A stretch of 64,000 nucleotides of DNA, from contig NZ_CP144375.1 in NCBI RefSeq assembly GCF_043575855.1, positions 11,036,001 to 11,100,000 on the forward strand, written 5' to 3'. Below the pieces are notes generated by a model. That model did not search any database and was not told the DNA's origin. It was given only the letters and a program-made list of their open reading frames with translations. Source of the DNA: Kutzneria buriramensis (GTDB lineage Bacteria; Actinomycetota; Actinomycetes; Mycobacteriales; Pseudonocardiaceae). Made by a program: the position numbers and the translations under genes. Position 1 is the stretch's first letter; every line of letters starts with the position of its first letter. Of the stretch, positions 1 to 8,615 are shown piece after piece.

Positions 1-118
1 CGGCCCGATGGCTGACCGCCTGGACGCCCCCCTCGGCGATCAGGTCGATGGCAGCCTGCAGCACGGCTTCGCGCCGCCGCTGGCTGCGTTCCTGTTGCGG
101 CGTCCGCGATGTCGGCAC
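1..118 (-). CDS. TetR-family regulator, N-terminal part (cut by window edge)
   Basis: Read on the minus strand from a GTG at 118, the sequence gives about 39 residues typical of the start of a TetR repressor: a basic leader followed by REAVLQAAIDLIAEGGVQAV and SHRA, the first helix and the beginning of the helix-turn-helix. The ligand-binding domain lies outside the window. The gene is divergent from the S8 protease at 270, so it may control that gene as well as itself, and a small inverted repeat lies between them. The family call rests on this N-terminal pattern only; the exact start is uncertain because no strong ribosome binding site precedes the GTG. Confidence 0.7.
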   Translation of the reverse strand, partial: MPTSRTPQQERSQRRREAVLQAAIDLIAEGGVQAVSHRA

Positions 119-141
119 GCGGCGAACCGTAGCAGCGAATA

Positions 142-155
142 TGGACGGCTGTCCA
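142..155. promoter_or_regulatory. Inverted repeat, candidate TetR operator
   Basis: TGGAC-GGCT-GTCCA is a perfect 5-bp inverted repeat in the divergent gap between the partial TetR gene (start 118) and the protease gene. Position and symmetry fit an autoregulatory operator, but the arms are short and it could be chance in GC-rich DNA. Confidence 0.3.
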
Positions 156-269
156 GGTTTTGCCGTCCACAACCGACACGGGTAACCCGTTGGGGGCACT
201 GCGGTGGCGGACCGTCCGGATCGGTGCATGGTGGGAACGACGAGTGTTCCGCCTTCTGGAGGGATGACG

Positions 270-1595
270 ATGTCGCGCTGGCGTCGAAGATGGGCCGCGG
301 CCTCCGCGGGTATGCCGAACGCTCGGGCACATCGTTCTCGGGCCCGCTCGTGGCCGGCGGTGCCGCGCTCCACCTGGCAATTCACCCGTGCGGGTCGTCG
401 ATGGCCGGCCGGGCTGGTGGCGGCCGCATTGGCCATGCCGCTACTTGCGTCGCCGGCTGAGGCCGTACCCCGGTCGGACAGTTTCATCGTTGTCCTCAAG
501 CAATCACCGGGCGCTAGATCGGCCACTGACCTGGCGCGACAGTACGGGGGCACGATCACGCATCGCTACGAACACGTGCTGTCGGGCTACTCGGCCACGA
601 TGACCGCCGACCAGGCGCGTCGAGTCGCCGGGGACCCCAGCGTTGCCTCGGTGGTGGCTGACGGGATCGTCCCGATGCCGCGGGACCGCGCCGTGCGACA
701 CGCCAAGGAGGACGAGGTGCCGTGGGGCCTGGACCGGATCGACCAGGCCAATCTCCCCTTGGACGGCAGCTACAACCCCGCCAAGGACGGCCGCGGCGTC
801 ACCGTGTACGTGGTGGACAGCGGAGTCCGGGAGATCCCGGACCAGTTCGGAGACCGCCTGAAAACGGGCTACAACGCCACCGGCGACAGCAACGGCACCA
901 CGGACTGCGTCGGCCACGGGACCGGAGTCGCCAGCGTCGCCGGCTCGAAGGACTACGGCGTCGCCAAAGCCGTGGACCTGGTGCCGGTGCGCGTCGGCGG
1001 CTGCGGAGCGGCCACCAAGGACTCCACCTTGATCGCCGCCATCGACTGGATCACGGTCGACATCGTCCGACCCGCGGTGGTCAACCTCAGCGTCGGAGCC
1101 CCGGCCGGGGTGACCGCGACGGGCGCGGACTCCTTGGTGGAGTCCACCATCAAGAAGTCGATCGCCAACGGCGTCCCGTGGGTCATCGCGGCCGGCAACG
1201 AGGCCATCGACGCCTGCAAGTCGCCCATGGCGCGGATACCGGAGGTCATCACCGTCGGCGCGACCGAGAGCAAGGACGCCATGTGGGTCAAGGACCCGGC
1301 AGATCCGAACGACGACGGCGAGCCGGGTTCGAACTACGGCAAATGCGTGGACATCATGGCCCCGGGCAAGGACATCGAGGCGCCGGGCCTGGAAGAGGAC
1401 GCCATCTACAGCTGGACGGGCACCTCGGACGCGGCACCGCACGTGACCGGCGCGGCCGCGATGTACCTGGCCGACCACACCGACGCGCCGCCGGCGCAGG
1501 TGGCCAACGCGCTCATGCGCACGTCCACAAAGGATGTTCTCACCGGACTGAGCGGCTCTCCGAACCGGCTGCTGCACGTCGAGGGCGCGGACTGA
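270..1595 (+). CDS. Secreted subtilisin-like serine protease (S8) with I9 propeptide
   Basis: Predicted extracellular endopeptidase. From the ATG at 270 (a GGAGGG ribosome site six bases upstream) there is an Arg-rich leader, a hydrophobic segment ending in a signal-peptidase-like ASPAEA near residues 60-65, an inhibitor_I9 propeptide (about 70-130) and an S8 catalytic domain. The triad is visible: Asp183 in YVVDSG, His216 in GHGTG and Ser386 in GTSDAAPH; the last motif has Asp where GTSMAAP is usual. The oxyanion Asn sits in AAGNE. The long basic leader before the hydrophobic core is unusual; ATG 264 is an alternative start. The gene is divergent from the TetR gene and is followed 60 bp later by a small secreted protein. 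Family call is firm; substrate unknown. Confidence 0.9.
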   Translation: MSRWRRRWAAASAGMPNARAHRSRARSWPAVPRSTWQFTRAGRRWPAGLVAAALAMPLLASPAEAVPRSDSFIVVLKQSPGARSATDLARQYGGTITHRYEHVLSGYSATMTADQARRVAGDPSVASVVADGIVPMPRDRAVRHAKEDEVPWGLDRIDQANLPLDGSYNPAKDGRGVTVYVVDSGVREIPDQFGDRLKTGYNATGDSNGTTDCVGHGTGVASVAGSKDYGVAKAVDLVPVRVGGCGAATKDSTLIAAIDWITVDIVRPAVVNLSVGAPAGVTATGADSLVESTIKKSIANGVPWVIAAGNEAIDACKSPMARIPEVITVGATESKDAMWVKDPADPNDDGEPGSNYGKCVDIMAPGKDIEAPGLEEDAIYSWTGTSDAAPHVTGAAAMYLADHTDAPPAQVANALMRTSTKDVLTGLSGSPNRLLHVEGAD

Positions 1596-1654
1596 GTCCC
1601 CAAAGAGACAACGGCCGGCCCTCTGGGGCGGCCGCCTGGGAAGGAGCAGGTGTC

Positions 1655-2017
1655 ATGGCCTCCACGGTGCGAACAAGCCATCGAACGCGATTCCGGCGGG
1701 CCGGCCGCGCGGCAGCAGTTGCGGCGCTCGTGGCCGGCGGGCTGACCGCAGGGCTGGCCCCGGCCGCGCACGCCGACCTGGTGTCCTGCCCGATTCCGGC
1801 GTCCGGTGTCAGCACCGACCAGCCCGAAGGCAATTACCTCGACCGCTCGTCGATCGGCGCGAGCGGCAAGTTCGCGCTCTGCACGTCATCAGGCTGGACG
1901 CTGAGTGAGTGCGGCGCCGGATTGTCGGCCCAGCAACTCTCCAACAGCGAGGTCGTCGTCAACAGCATCGAGTACCGTCAAGCCCTGGCCGTCTGCGACG
2001 TCACCCAGCTGTACTGA
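1655..2017 (+). CDS. Small secreted protein of unknown function
   Basis: A 120-residue protein from ATG 1655, preceded by AAGGAG at 1641-1646. It has a basic N-terminus, a hydrophobic stretch and an AHA-type signal-peptidase site near residue 40, leaving a mature protein of about 80 residues with four cysteines (possible two disulfides). No family is recognised. It lies 60 bp after the S8 protease in the same direction and may be co-transcribed; a role as protease partner or inhibitor is only a guess. Confidence 0.65.
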   Translation: MASTVRTSHRTRFRRAGRAAAVAALVAGGLTAGLAPAAHADLVSCPIPASGVSTDQPEGNYLDRSSIGASGKFALCTSSGWTLSECGAGLSAQQLSNSEVVVNSIEYRQALAVCDVTQLY

Positions 2018-2042
2018 CTGTGAGGTTGAGGAGGCGGCTGGC

Positions 2043-2058
2043 GGGCGGTGAGCCGCCC
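2043..2058. terminator. Weak GC hairpin between converging genes
   Basis: GGGCGG-TGAG-CCGCCC forms a 6-bp stem with a 4-base loop in the 69-bp gap where the small secreted gene (plus) and the nitroreductase gene (minus) converge. It could end both transcripts; there is no T-run and the stem is short. Confidence 0.35.
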
Positions 2059-2086
2059 TGCGGGGTGTGCCGGTGGTGCGAGGCGG

Positions 2087-2557
2087 TTATCGGGGTTCCA
2101 GCAGGAAAACCCGGATCTCGCGCCGGCTCGCCCTGGTCGCGTAGGTGTCGTAGGCGGGCCAGTAGGCCACCATCTCCCGCCATGCCCGCTCGCGCTCGTC
2201 GCCGTCGAGCAGGCGGCCGCGCACCGGCGTCGACCGGCCGTTCGTGGCGACCGTCGCGTTCGCGTCGGCGAGCAGGTTGGCGGTCCAGGCCGGGTGCTGC
2301 CCGCCGCCCCAGTTCGAGCCGACGACCAGGAACCCTTTGCCGTGCCGGACGAACACCAGCGGGACCTGGCGGGTCAGACCACTGTGCCGGCCCACCGTGG
2401 TCAGCAGCAGCGTGCGCACGCCGAGCGCGGAGCCCAGACCGACCTTTCCTCCGCTGACGCGCAACAGCACCCGATCCACCGGCGCCAGCGCCCTGCCGAC
2501 GGCGGCGTAGGCCTTCGTCTTGCCGATTCCGTAGAACAGGCGTCGAAATTCGATCAC
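2087..2557 (-). CDS. Deazaflavin (F420)-dependent nitroreductase family protein
   Basis: A 156-residue protein (GTG start at 2557) of the DUF385/DDN family, small split-beta-barrel proteins that bind F420 or act on quinones and nitro compounds. The family signature GRHSGLTRQVPLVFV, then a GSNWGG segment and a C-terminal VFLLEPR strand are visible, and length is normal for the family (about 140-160). No F420 biosynthesis genes are in the window. The physiological substrate cannot be inferred. It stands alone on the minus strand, convergent with the small secreted protein gene. Confidence 0.85.
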   Translation of the reverse strand: MIEFRRLFYGIGKTKAYAAVGRALAPVDRVLLRVSGGKVGLGSALGVRTLLLTTVGRHSGLTRQVPLVFVRHGKGFLVVGSNWGGGQHPAWTANLLADANATVATNGRSTPVRGRLLDGDERERAWREMVAYWPAYDTYATRASRREIRVFLLEPR

Positions 2558-2887
2558 CGCCGAAACGTAGCAGGACCTCCTCGTGGAGCTGCCGGGTCAC
2601 GCCATGAAATCCACAGTGGATGGACAGTCGCGCCAGTGGCACGTACGGGAGTTCCCCGTGCCTGCCGGTGGCGCGCCTCCTTGATGGATGTATAGCACTA
2701 TGACTTCAGTGACGAGTGAAAATAGGCTCCCAAAGCCTACAGACGACAACCATCCACGACTGGGAGACGTGCGGGGGGCCTTCGATATCGGTCACGCGTC
2801 CGGCTCGACATGGCCACCACGCCGGAACTGATCACGGAAGCAGTCCAGCGGATGACGGCGGCCCCGACCTGACAACGGATCCGCTGC
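2558..2887. other. Intergenic, no gene seen
   Basis: A 330-bp gap upstream of the nitroreductase. It has a locally AT-richer patch near 2690-2730 (TGTATAGCACTATGAC) that may hold promoter elements. Short open frames here have no RBS and no recognisable protein pattern. Confidence 0.4.
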
Positions 2888-3712
2888 TCAGTCGTCGTCG
2901 GTCTGTGCCGCGGCGGCGATCGGCTCCAGCCCGGCGATCAGCTCGTCGAGTTCGTCCACGTTGAGCACGTCGTACGCCGGTGCCGCCAGTTCGTCGGTGA
3001 GGGCCTCGATCCGCTCCTTGGTCTCCCGGCCGGTGTCGGTGAACCCGCCGGCGTCGTCCACCAGGCCGCGGGCGCGCAGCCCGTCGACGACGGCGGCCAG
3101 CTGTGCGTTGGGCAGGTGGTGGATCCGACCGAACTCCTCCGCCCTCATGCCGAGGGAGAGGGCGAGCAGGACGTGGGCCTCGGTGCCGCCGATGCCGTGG
3201 GCGACGAGAACGGCGTTGTGGCCGTCCCCGCGGTGCTCCCGCAGCAGCGTCGCCGCGTGCCAGAGCCTGGCCACCGGCTCCTCAGGCACGTGGAGCGCCC
3301 GGAGCCCGGCGTAGAGCGCTCGGCCCTCGGTCGGGGCGCTGACTGCTGCTCGGGTGGCGAGGTCGGCGATCCGGACCAGATCGGGGGACTCGGCGAGTTC
3401 CCCGATCCTCTGCCGCAGCGCGGTGGCGCTGCCCCGCTCGCGCACGGCGATCGCCTCCTCGGGGGTGATCTTCCCCCAGACCCACGGGATGTGGCGGGCC
3501 ACCTCGCCGTCGGCGAAGTTGTAGAAGACCGCGTGCACCACTTCGGCCGGCGCCAGGCCGAGTGGCGCGGCGCGGCCGGCGAAGTATCCGTCCCAGTAGT
3601 TGCGCATCCCCAGGGCCAGAAACGCCTCGTTCGGCACTTCGGAGTAGGTGACGGTGGCGATCGGCTCGAGGAGCTCGAACATGCGGTGGACCTTGGCCTG
3701 TGGGTGCGACAT
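2888..3712 (-). CDS. SCO6745-like helix-turn-helix family protein
   Basis: A 274-residue alpha-rich protein with the hallmarks of the actinobacterial SCO6745 family: an N-terminal helical half with MRNYWDGYFAGRAAPLG and a VFYNFADGEVARHIP segment (about 35-75), and a C-terminal winged-helix-like part with EFGRIHHLPNAQLAAVVDGL and FTDTG (about 190-240) resembling MarR wings. Biochemical role is not established as far as I know; members are often treated as possible regulators. Start is ATG 3712 with an AGGAGATGACG stretch upstream. No operon partner. Confidence 0.75.
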   Translation of the reverse strand: MSHPQAKVHRMFELLEPIATVTYSEVPNEAFLALGMRNYWDGYFAGRAAPLGLAPAEVVHAVFYNFADGEVARHIPWVWGKITPEEAIAVRERGSATALRQRIGELAESPDLVRIADLATRAAVSAPTEGRALYAGLRALHVPEEPVARLWHAATLLREHRGDGHNAVLVAHGIGGTEAHVLLALSLGMRAEEFGRIHHLPNAQLAAVVDGLRARGLVDDAGGFTDTGRETKERIEALTDELAAPAYDVLNVDELDELIAGLEPIAAAAQTDDD

Positions 3713-4044
3713 CGGTCGTCATCTCCTGTGGTCGTGGGTGCCCTGTCACCTGAGCGACGAACAGCGCGGCCCGGATTCGACAACCTCGGCCGAAGACATT
3801 GCCGATGTCTTCGAGAGCGCATGTGCGGTGACTGGCGCCCCGCCGAGGACCTGGTGCAGTCCAGGCATCGCCGCCGACGACGGCTGGATCTGACACCGGT
3901 GCGCCAACCGGCGGCCTGGGGACTGTCGCGGTCGGGGGAGAGATCATGTCACCGCCGAAGGCAGACACCCTGCGCACGTCGGAAGTAGCGGACGTCCCCG
4001 GCCGGTTGACCGCGAGGATGCGACCGGTGTACACCTGAACCCGC
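3713..4044. other. Intergenic, no convincing gene
   Basis: About 330 bp between the divergent SCO6745-like gene and the beta-propeller gene. Short open frames run through it without ribosome sites or recognisable patterns. It should contain the promoters of both genes; the operator at 4045 is listed separately. Confidence 0.4.
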
Positions 4045-4058
4045 TGTAAACGGTTACA
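4045..4058. promoter_or_regulatory. LacI/cre-like operator before the secreted beta-propeller gene
   Basis: TGTAA-ACGG-TTACA is a perfect inverted repeat with a central CG, closely matching the LacI/GalR-type operator pattern (TGNAANCGNTNNCA). It ends 32 bp before the start codon of the gene at 4091. Carbon-source repression of that gene by a LacI-family protein is the natural inference; no LacI gene lies in the window. Confidence 0.6.
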
Positions 4059-4090
4059 TATGTCTCATCCCGCCGCAGCGAGGAGGAGTT

Positions 4091-5626
4091 ATGCGACCAC
4101 ACGCCCGCAAGAGCCTCGCCGCCATCGCCGCCGCCGGACTGTTGGCGCTCGCCGCGACGCCCGCGACGGCAGCCCCCAGGTCAGCCCGCTACGACTGGCC
4201 GCAGTTCGCCTTCGACGAGTCGAAATCGGCCGACAACACCAAGGAAACCACCGTGGGGGCGGGCAACGTCGCCACCCTCGGCCGCCTGTTCACCACCCCG
4301 ATCACCGACGTCCCCGACGGCGCGCCGCTGCTGCTCAGCGGGGTGACCACCGCCACCGGTGTTCGTGATCTCGTGTTCATCCAGGGCGAGCACGGACACC
4401 TCAACGCCTACGACGGCCACACCGGCACGCAGGTCTGGTCGACCAGCTTCGGGCCGACCACTGGCAGCAGCAACACCGGCCCGGCGATCGATCCCGACCG
4501 CCAATTCATCTACGTGAACGGGAACGACGGCAACGTGCACAAGGTGCGCGTCGCCGACGGCACCGAAGTGACCGGAGGAGGCTGGCCGGAGCTGGCCGGC
4601 CCGGGCAAGGCAAGCTCCGAACTGACCATCGCCACGGACTCGACCGGCGCCAGCCACCTCTACGCCTCGAACGAGGGGCACGGCCACATCACCACGATCG
4701 ATCTCGCCACGGGCAAGCAGCACGTGTTCAGCTTCTCCTGCGCCAACCGCCCCGACATCCACTTCGGCGCACCCGGCGCGCCCAACGACTGCACGGTGAA
4801 CGGCCCCGAACCCTGGTCACGCGGACCGTCCTACGACCCGTCGCTGAACCTGCTGTTCCAGATGGGCGGCACCAACAACGGCACAACCTGGGTGCCCGGC
4901 AAGGTGTGGCGGCAGAGCTGGGTGGCGCTGCCACCCGACGGCAGCACCACGCTCCGCGGCGGCGGCGGATACCCGGTCGACAGCTACACCCCGACGAACT
5001 GGGCCGCCACCGTCAAGTCCGACCAGGACATCGGCGCGGGCGGGCTGCTGATCCTGCCGGTCGGGCTGAGCAAGAAATACCCGCACCTGGGCGTGCAGCC
5101 GGGCAAGGACCACAAGATCCGACTGCTGAACCTGGCCGATCTGTCCGGCAAGGGCGGCCCCGGCAACCTCGGCGGCGAACTGCAACTGTTCGACTTCCCG
5201 CAGATGGGCCTGATGCGCTCGCAGGGCGCCGTGTGGACCGACCCTCGCAGCGGCGCCGTCTGGGTGCTCGTCCCGGGCGGGAACGGCATCGCCGGATTCC
5301 AGATCGCGGTCGATACCGCGGGCGTGCCGAGCCTTCGACTGAAGTGGTTCAACGCCACGAGTTGGACCACTTCGGCCTTCGTGGCCAACGGTGTGCTGTA
5401 CGCGGCCAACGGCGGCGGTGAGCACACCGACAAGCTCACCAAGCACCAGGTTCAAGCCATCGATCCGACGACCGGAAAGGTGCTCTGGGCGGGCGACATC
5501 GGCCAACACCACTGGTCGAGTCCCATCCTGGCCAACGGCACGCTGTACATGGTGGACGGCAACTCCGGTGGCTTCGGCACCGGCACGGCGGGCAACCTGA
5601 TCGCCTGGTCGCCGGGCGGGAAATAG
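4091..5626 (+). CDS. Secreted PQQ-type beta-propeller protein
   Basis: A 511-residue exported protein: signal peptide ending around ATPATAA (residues 20-28), then repeated beta-propeller blades of the PQQ-dehydrogenase type such as GHLNAYDGHTGTQVWS, HITTIDLATGK and VQAIDPTTGKVLWAGD. The blade pattern is clear, but the calcium/PQQ-binding residues and cytochrome domain of true quinoprotein dehydrogenases were not identified, so it may be a non-enzymatic binding protein. Start ATG 4091 has an excellent GAGGAGGAG ribosome site. A LacI-like operator precedes it and a strong hairpin follows the stop, so it is probably a single-gene, sugar-responsive unit. Confidence 0.8.
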   Translation: MRPHARKSLAAIAAAGLLALAATPATAAPRSARYDWPQFAFDESKSADNTKETTVGAGNVATLGRLFTTPITDVPDGAPLLLSGVTTATGVRDLVFIQGEHGHLNAYDGHTGTQVWSTSFGPTTGSSNTGPAIDPDRQFIYVNGNDGNVHKVRVADGTEVTGGGWPELAGPGKASSELTIATDSTGASHLYASNEGHGHITTIDLATGKQHVFSFSCANRPDIHFGAPGAPNDCTVNGPEPWSRGPSYDPSLNLLFQMGGTNNGTTWVPGKVWRQSWVALPPDGSTTLRGGGGYPVDSYTPTNWAATVKSDQDIGAGGLLILPVGLSKKYPHLGVQPGKDHKIRLLNLADLSGKGGPGNLGGELQLFDFPQMGLMRSQGAVWTDPRSGAVWVLVPGGNGIAGFQIAVDTAGVPSLRLKWFNATSWTTSAFVANGVLYAANGGGEHTDKLTKHQVQAIDPTTGKVLWAGDIGQHHWSSPILANGTLYMVDGNSGGFGTGTAGNLIAWSPGGK

Positions 5627-5637
5627 CGCATCACCCG

Positions 5638-5671
5638 AAGTTGGTCCGTCGCCCTCGCGACGGACCAACTT
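5638..5671 (+). terminator. Strong intrinsic terminator after the beta-propeller gene
   Basis: A perfect 15-bp stem, AAGTTGGTCCGTCGC paired with GCGACGGACCAACTT around a CCTC loop, 11 bp after the stop codon and followed by TGTTG. The symmetrical A/T ends could let it work in both directions. Confidence 0.85.
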
Positions 5672-5781
5672 TGTTGCGACCACTGCTCCTCACCGATGGC
5701 ACACACGCGTCGATGGCGCCCTTTGGCCGCTCGCGATCGGGAGTCCGCCCTGAACGGGGGAGCGTCTCGGTGGTCGTGAGT

Positions 5782-7227
5782 ATGGACACTGTGTCGATGA
5801 CTGTCCTGGTGCAGGAACGCGGCGCGGTCGAAGGTGTCGGACTCTCCCGCGCCGAGCGGGTCGCTCGCGGCAAGGCGGCCCGGGCGAGGGTCCCTCGCTC
5901 GAGCCATGCCGAGTTCGTGCGGGATTCCGCCGGGCCGTCGCCGCTGGAACTGCTGGCAAGGCAGGACGAGTCGCGGATTCCGGATCTGGTGCCGATCCGC
6001 TACGGGCGGATGGCGGTCTCGGCGTTCACGTACTTCCGGGGCGCGGCGCTGCCGATGGCCGCCGATCTGGCCGCCACCCCGCGCGGCGGCCTGTCGGTCC
6101 AGGTGTGTGGGGACGCTCATCTGATGAACTTCGGCGTGTTCGCCTCGCCCGAGCGCCGGCTGGTCTTCGATATCAACGACTTCGACGAGACGTTGCCGGG
6201 GCCGTGGGAGTGGGACGTCAAACGGCTGGCGGCAAGCCTGGAGATCGCGGGCAGGTCCAACGGCTACCCGACGAAGCGTCGCCGCGGCATCGTCGTGGCC
6301 GCGGTTGCCGAGTACCGTCGGGCGATGCGTGCTTTCGCGAGCGCCACCGCGCTCGACGTCTGGTATGCCCACGCCGACGTCGACATGGTACGCACCGTCT
6401 ACGCGCAGAACCTGAGCGCGGCGAGCCGCAAGAAGCTGGACGGCAACCTCGCCAGGGTTCGCACGAAGAACAATCTCGGCGCGCTGCGCCAGTTCACCGA
6501 GGCGTCCGACGGCGGGTTGCGGATCGTCTCCGAAGCTCACCGCGTGGTCCGAGTCGACGAGATCGCCGACCCCGGCCAGGACCCGCAGGAATTGCGAGCA
6601 CGGCTCGGCGAGGTGCTGGCGGCGTATCGGGAGACGCTGGAGCCGGAGCGCCGTGCGCTGCTCGACCGGTATTCCTACGTGGACCTCGCACGCAAGATCG
6701 TCGGAGTCGGCAGCGTCGGCACACGCTGTTGGATGGTGTTGATGCTGGGTGTCGACAACCAGGATCCCCTTTTCCTCCAGGCAAAGGAGGCCGGTCCCTC
6801 GGTGCTGGAGGAGTTCCTGGCGCCGAGCCGTTTCGACAACGCCGGGCAGCGTGTCGTGACGGGGCAGCGTCTCATGCAGACGGTGAGCGACATCTTCCTC
6901 GGCTGGGTCAGGGTCGCCGGATTCGACAGCCAGTCGCGCGACTTCTACCTGCGGCAGTTGCGCGACTGGAAGGGCTCGGCCGAGATCGACGGGATGCTGT
7001 GGCCCAACATGACCGATTACGGCCGCCTCTGCGGCTGGACCCTGGCTCGCGCGCACGCCCGGTCCGGCGACCCGATCGCGATCGGGTCGTACCTCGGCTC
7101 GGCATCGGTGTTCGACGAGGCGGTCGCGGAATTCGCTGCGGCGTACGCCGATCAGAACGAGCGTGACCACGCCGCACTGCTCGCCGCCATCGCGTCGGGT
7201 GCCGTGCGGGCCGACACCGACACCTGA
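5782..7227 (+). CDS. DUF2252 family protein
   Basis: A protein of 481 residues from ATG 5782 (GTG 5776 and ATG 5797 are in-frame alternatives). It has the DUF2252 signature: FTYFRGAALPMAADL, then GDAHLMNFG and FDINDFDET, which resemble the HxDxxxxN and DxD catalytic region of aminoglycoside-phosphotransferase/protein-kinase-like folds, and WEWDVKRLAAS. Full length for the family, about 430-480. The function of DUF2252 is not settled; a kinase-like activity is inference from fold. The next gene, a P-loop kinase-like protein, runs in the same direction after 90 bp. Confidence 0.85.
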   Translation: MDTVSMTVLVQERGAVEGVGLSRAERVARGKAARARVPRSSHAEFVRDSAGPSPLELLARQDESRIPDLVPIRYGRMAVSAFTYFRGAALPMAADLAATPRGGLSVQVCGDAHLMNFGVFASPERRLVFDINDFDETLPGPWEWDVKRLAASLEIAGRSNGYPTKRRRGIVVAAVAEYRRAMRAFASATALDVWYAHADVDMVRTVYAQNLSAASRKKLDGNLARVRTKNNLGALRQFTEASDGGLRIVSEAHRVVRVDEIADPGQDPQELRARLGEVLAAYRETLEPERRALLDRYSYVDLARKIVGVGSVGTRCWMVLMLGVDNQDPLFLQAKEAGPSVLEEFLAPSRFDNAGQRVVTGQRLMQTVSDIFLGWVRVAGFDSQSRDFYLRQLRDWKGSAEIDGMLWPNMTDYGRLCGWTLARAHARSGDPIAIGSYLGSASVFDEAVAEFAAAYADQNERDHAALLAAIASGAVRADTDT

Positions 7228-7317
7228 GGCCACCTGATGGCGCGGTCACCCGCCGCAGTCATCACCGGCGGCTAATTGGTAAAGGAACCATTACCGACGC
7301 TGCTCCGTTGTCCTGTC

Positions 7318-7890
7318 ATGACGGAGGGACTCATCATCGAGCTCGGCGACCGGGACATGATGGTCGTCGCCGGTCTACCCGGCGCGGGCAAGAGCACCAT
7401 GCTCGGTCACGCCGCCGGCGCCCTTGCAGTGCTCGACTCCGACGAGGTCCGCGGGAGACTGCGCACCGCGCTGCCGGCCGCCACGCCGTACCGCTACTAC
7501 CGGCCGATCGTCCATGTGTGGCACAGATTCCGGGTGGCCGCGGCGGCGGCGTTCGGGCGCGGTCCGGTTGTGGTGCACGAGCCGTCAACCCGCGCGACGA
7601 CGCGGGCGTGGCTCGCCGTGCTCGGCGCGGTCACCCGGCGTCCGGTTCGCATGCTCTGGCTCGACGTCACCGCCGAGGAGGCGATCGCCGGCCAGCGCGG
7701 GCGCGGCCGTGTCCTGCGCGCACGCAGTTTCGAACGGCACGCGCGTCGAGCCGCGCGCATGCGTGAAGCCCTGCTGGCCGAACGGGTTCCGCCCGGCTGG
7801 CGCAGTGCCCAGATACTCACGCGGTCCGCCGCCGACACGGCCGCCCTCGTCGGATCGCCAGGTGGACGGGAGCGTCTGCGCCCGACGTGA
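7318..7890 (+). CDS. P-loop kinase-like AAA family ATPase
   Basis: A 190-residue protein starting at ATG 7318 with a strand ending in the Walker A motif GLPGAGKST (about residues 18-26), VLDSDEVRGRL (a Walker-like Asp and nucleotide kinase signature) and a later WLDVTAEEAIAGQRGRGR segment like the lid of small-molecule kinases. Length and layout fit the zeta-toxin/chloramphenicol-phosphotransferase-type P-loop kinases. Substrate unknown. A TTG at 7276 is an upstream alternative. An imperfect repeat, TAATTGGT with ACCATTA, lies at about 7273-7293 and may be regulatory. Convergent with the GAF gene at 7959. Confidence 0.7.
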   Translation: MTEGLIIELGDRDMMVVAGLPGAGKSTMLGHAAGALAVLDSDEVRGRLRTALPAATPYRYYRPIVHVWHRFRVAAAAAFGRGPVVVHEPSTRATTRAWLAVLGAVTRRPVRMLWLDVTAEEAIAGQRGRGRVLRARSFERHARRAARMREALLAERVPPGWRSAQILTRSAADTAALVGSPGGRERLRPT

Positions 7891-7958
7891 CCTGGTAGTG
7901 GGCCACACACGCGCGTTGGGGTGGTGCGGCGGCCCGCCGACTGGGCTTGGGCCGGCGC

Positions 7959-8588
7959 TCACGCGCGGGTGTCCGCATCGATACGGGTCATGGCCATGGC
8001 GGCCGCTCTGACCAGCGGTGCCTGGTCGGTGCGGGGGCCGGTCTGGTGGTAGTGCATCGACAGCACGCCGAGGATGCCGCCGTGCTCATCGAGCAACGGG
8101 TAGGTCTGCACCGCCCGCGAACCAGCCGCGAGCATCACCTCACGGGTCTGCTGGCCGGCGAAGATGGGACTGGTCGCGACGTCGTCGACCAGCACCGGGT
8201 CGCCGGTCGCGAGGGCTCGGGCGCACGCGGACGGCATGTCGGCCTCGACGGTGGCGAAGTACGCGAGGAAGGCCGGTGCGAAGCCGACGTGCTGGTCCAG
8301 GCTCAGGATCCTGCTCGTGCGGTCGTAGGTCTGCAGATCGCAGGCGTCCGCCCTGGCGTGGCTCTGAGCGGTGGCGACGATGGCCGCGTGCAGGACCGCA
8401 CGGTCGGCGAGGGCGAGGAAATCGTCGGCGGCCAGTGTGCCGGGGTCGGTGCGCAGCCGGTCGCGGAAGCTCTTGACGATCGCCCGGCGGCTGGCGCGGA
8501 TCTCGGCGTCGATCACCCTCTGGTGGGCTCGGCGGAGCGCGTCATGCATGTTGAGGACCAAGTGCCGTGTCCTGCTTGGGTCGATCAA
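7959..8588 (-). CDS. GAF-domain sensor protein
   Basis: A 209-residue cytoplasmic protein with a helical N-terminus (about 1-45) and a GAF domain (about 60-200): LQTYDRTSRILSLDQH, GDPVLVDDVATSPIF and YPLLDEHGGILGVLSMHY are the usual core strands. No ANTAR RNA-binding tail or catalytic domain follows. It is the last of three minus-strand genes after the response regulator and hybrid kinase (27 bp from the kinase stop), so it probably feeds signals into that system. The start used is TTG 8588, which has GGAGG ten bases upstream; ATG 8549 is a plausible alternative. Confidence 0.75.
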   Translation of the reverse strand: MIDPSRTRHLVLNMHDALRRAHQRVIDAEIRASRRAIVKSFRDRLRTDPGTLAADDFLALADRAVLHAAIVATAQSHARADACDLQTYDRTSRILSLDQHVGFAPAFLAYFATVEADMPSACARALATGDPVLVDDVATSPIFAGQQTREVMLAAGSRAVQTYPLLDEHGGILGVLSMHYHQTGPRTDQAPLVRAAAMAMTRIDADTRA

Positions 8589-8615
8589 CTGGTCACCGCC
8601 TCCGATGGGCCGTCG

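Noticed and set aside
5452..7233. 593-codon minus-strand frame
   Set aside because: Shadow of DUF2252 and the end of the beta-propeller gene; the plus strand carries the family motifs and a good terminator lies between those genes.
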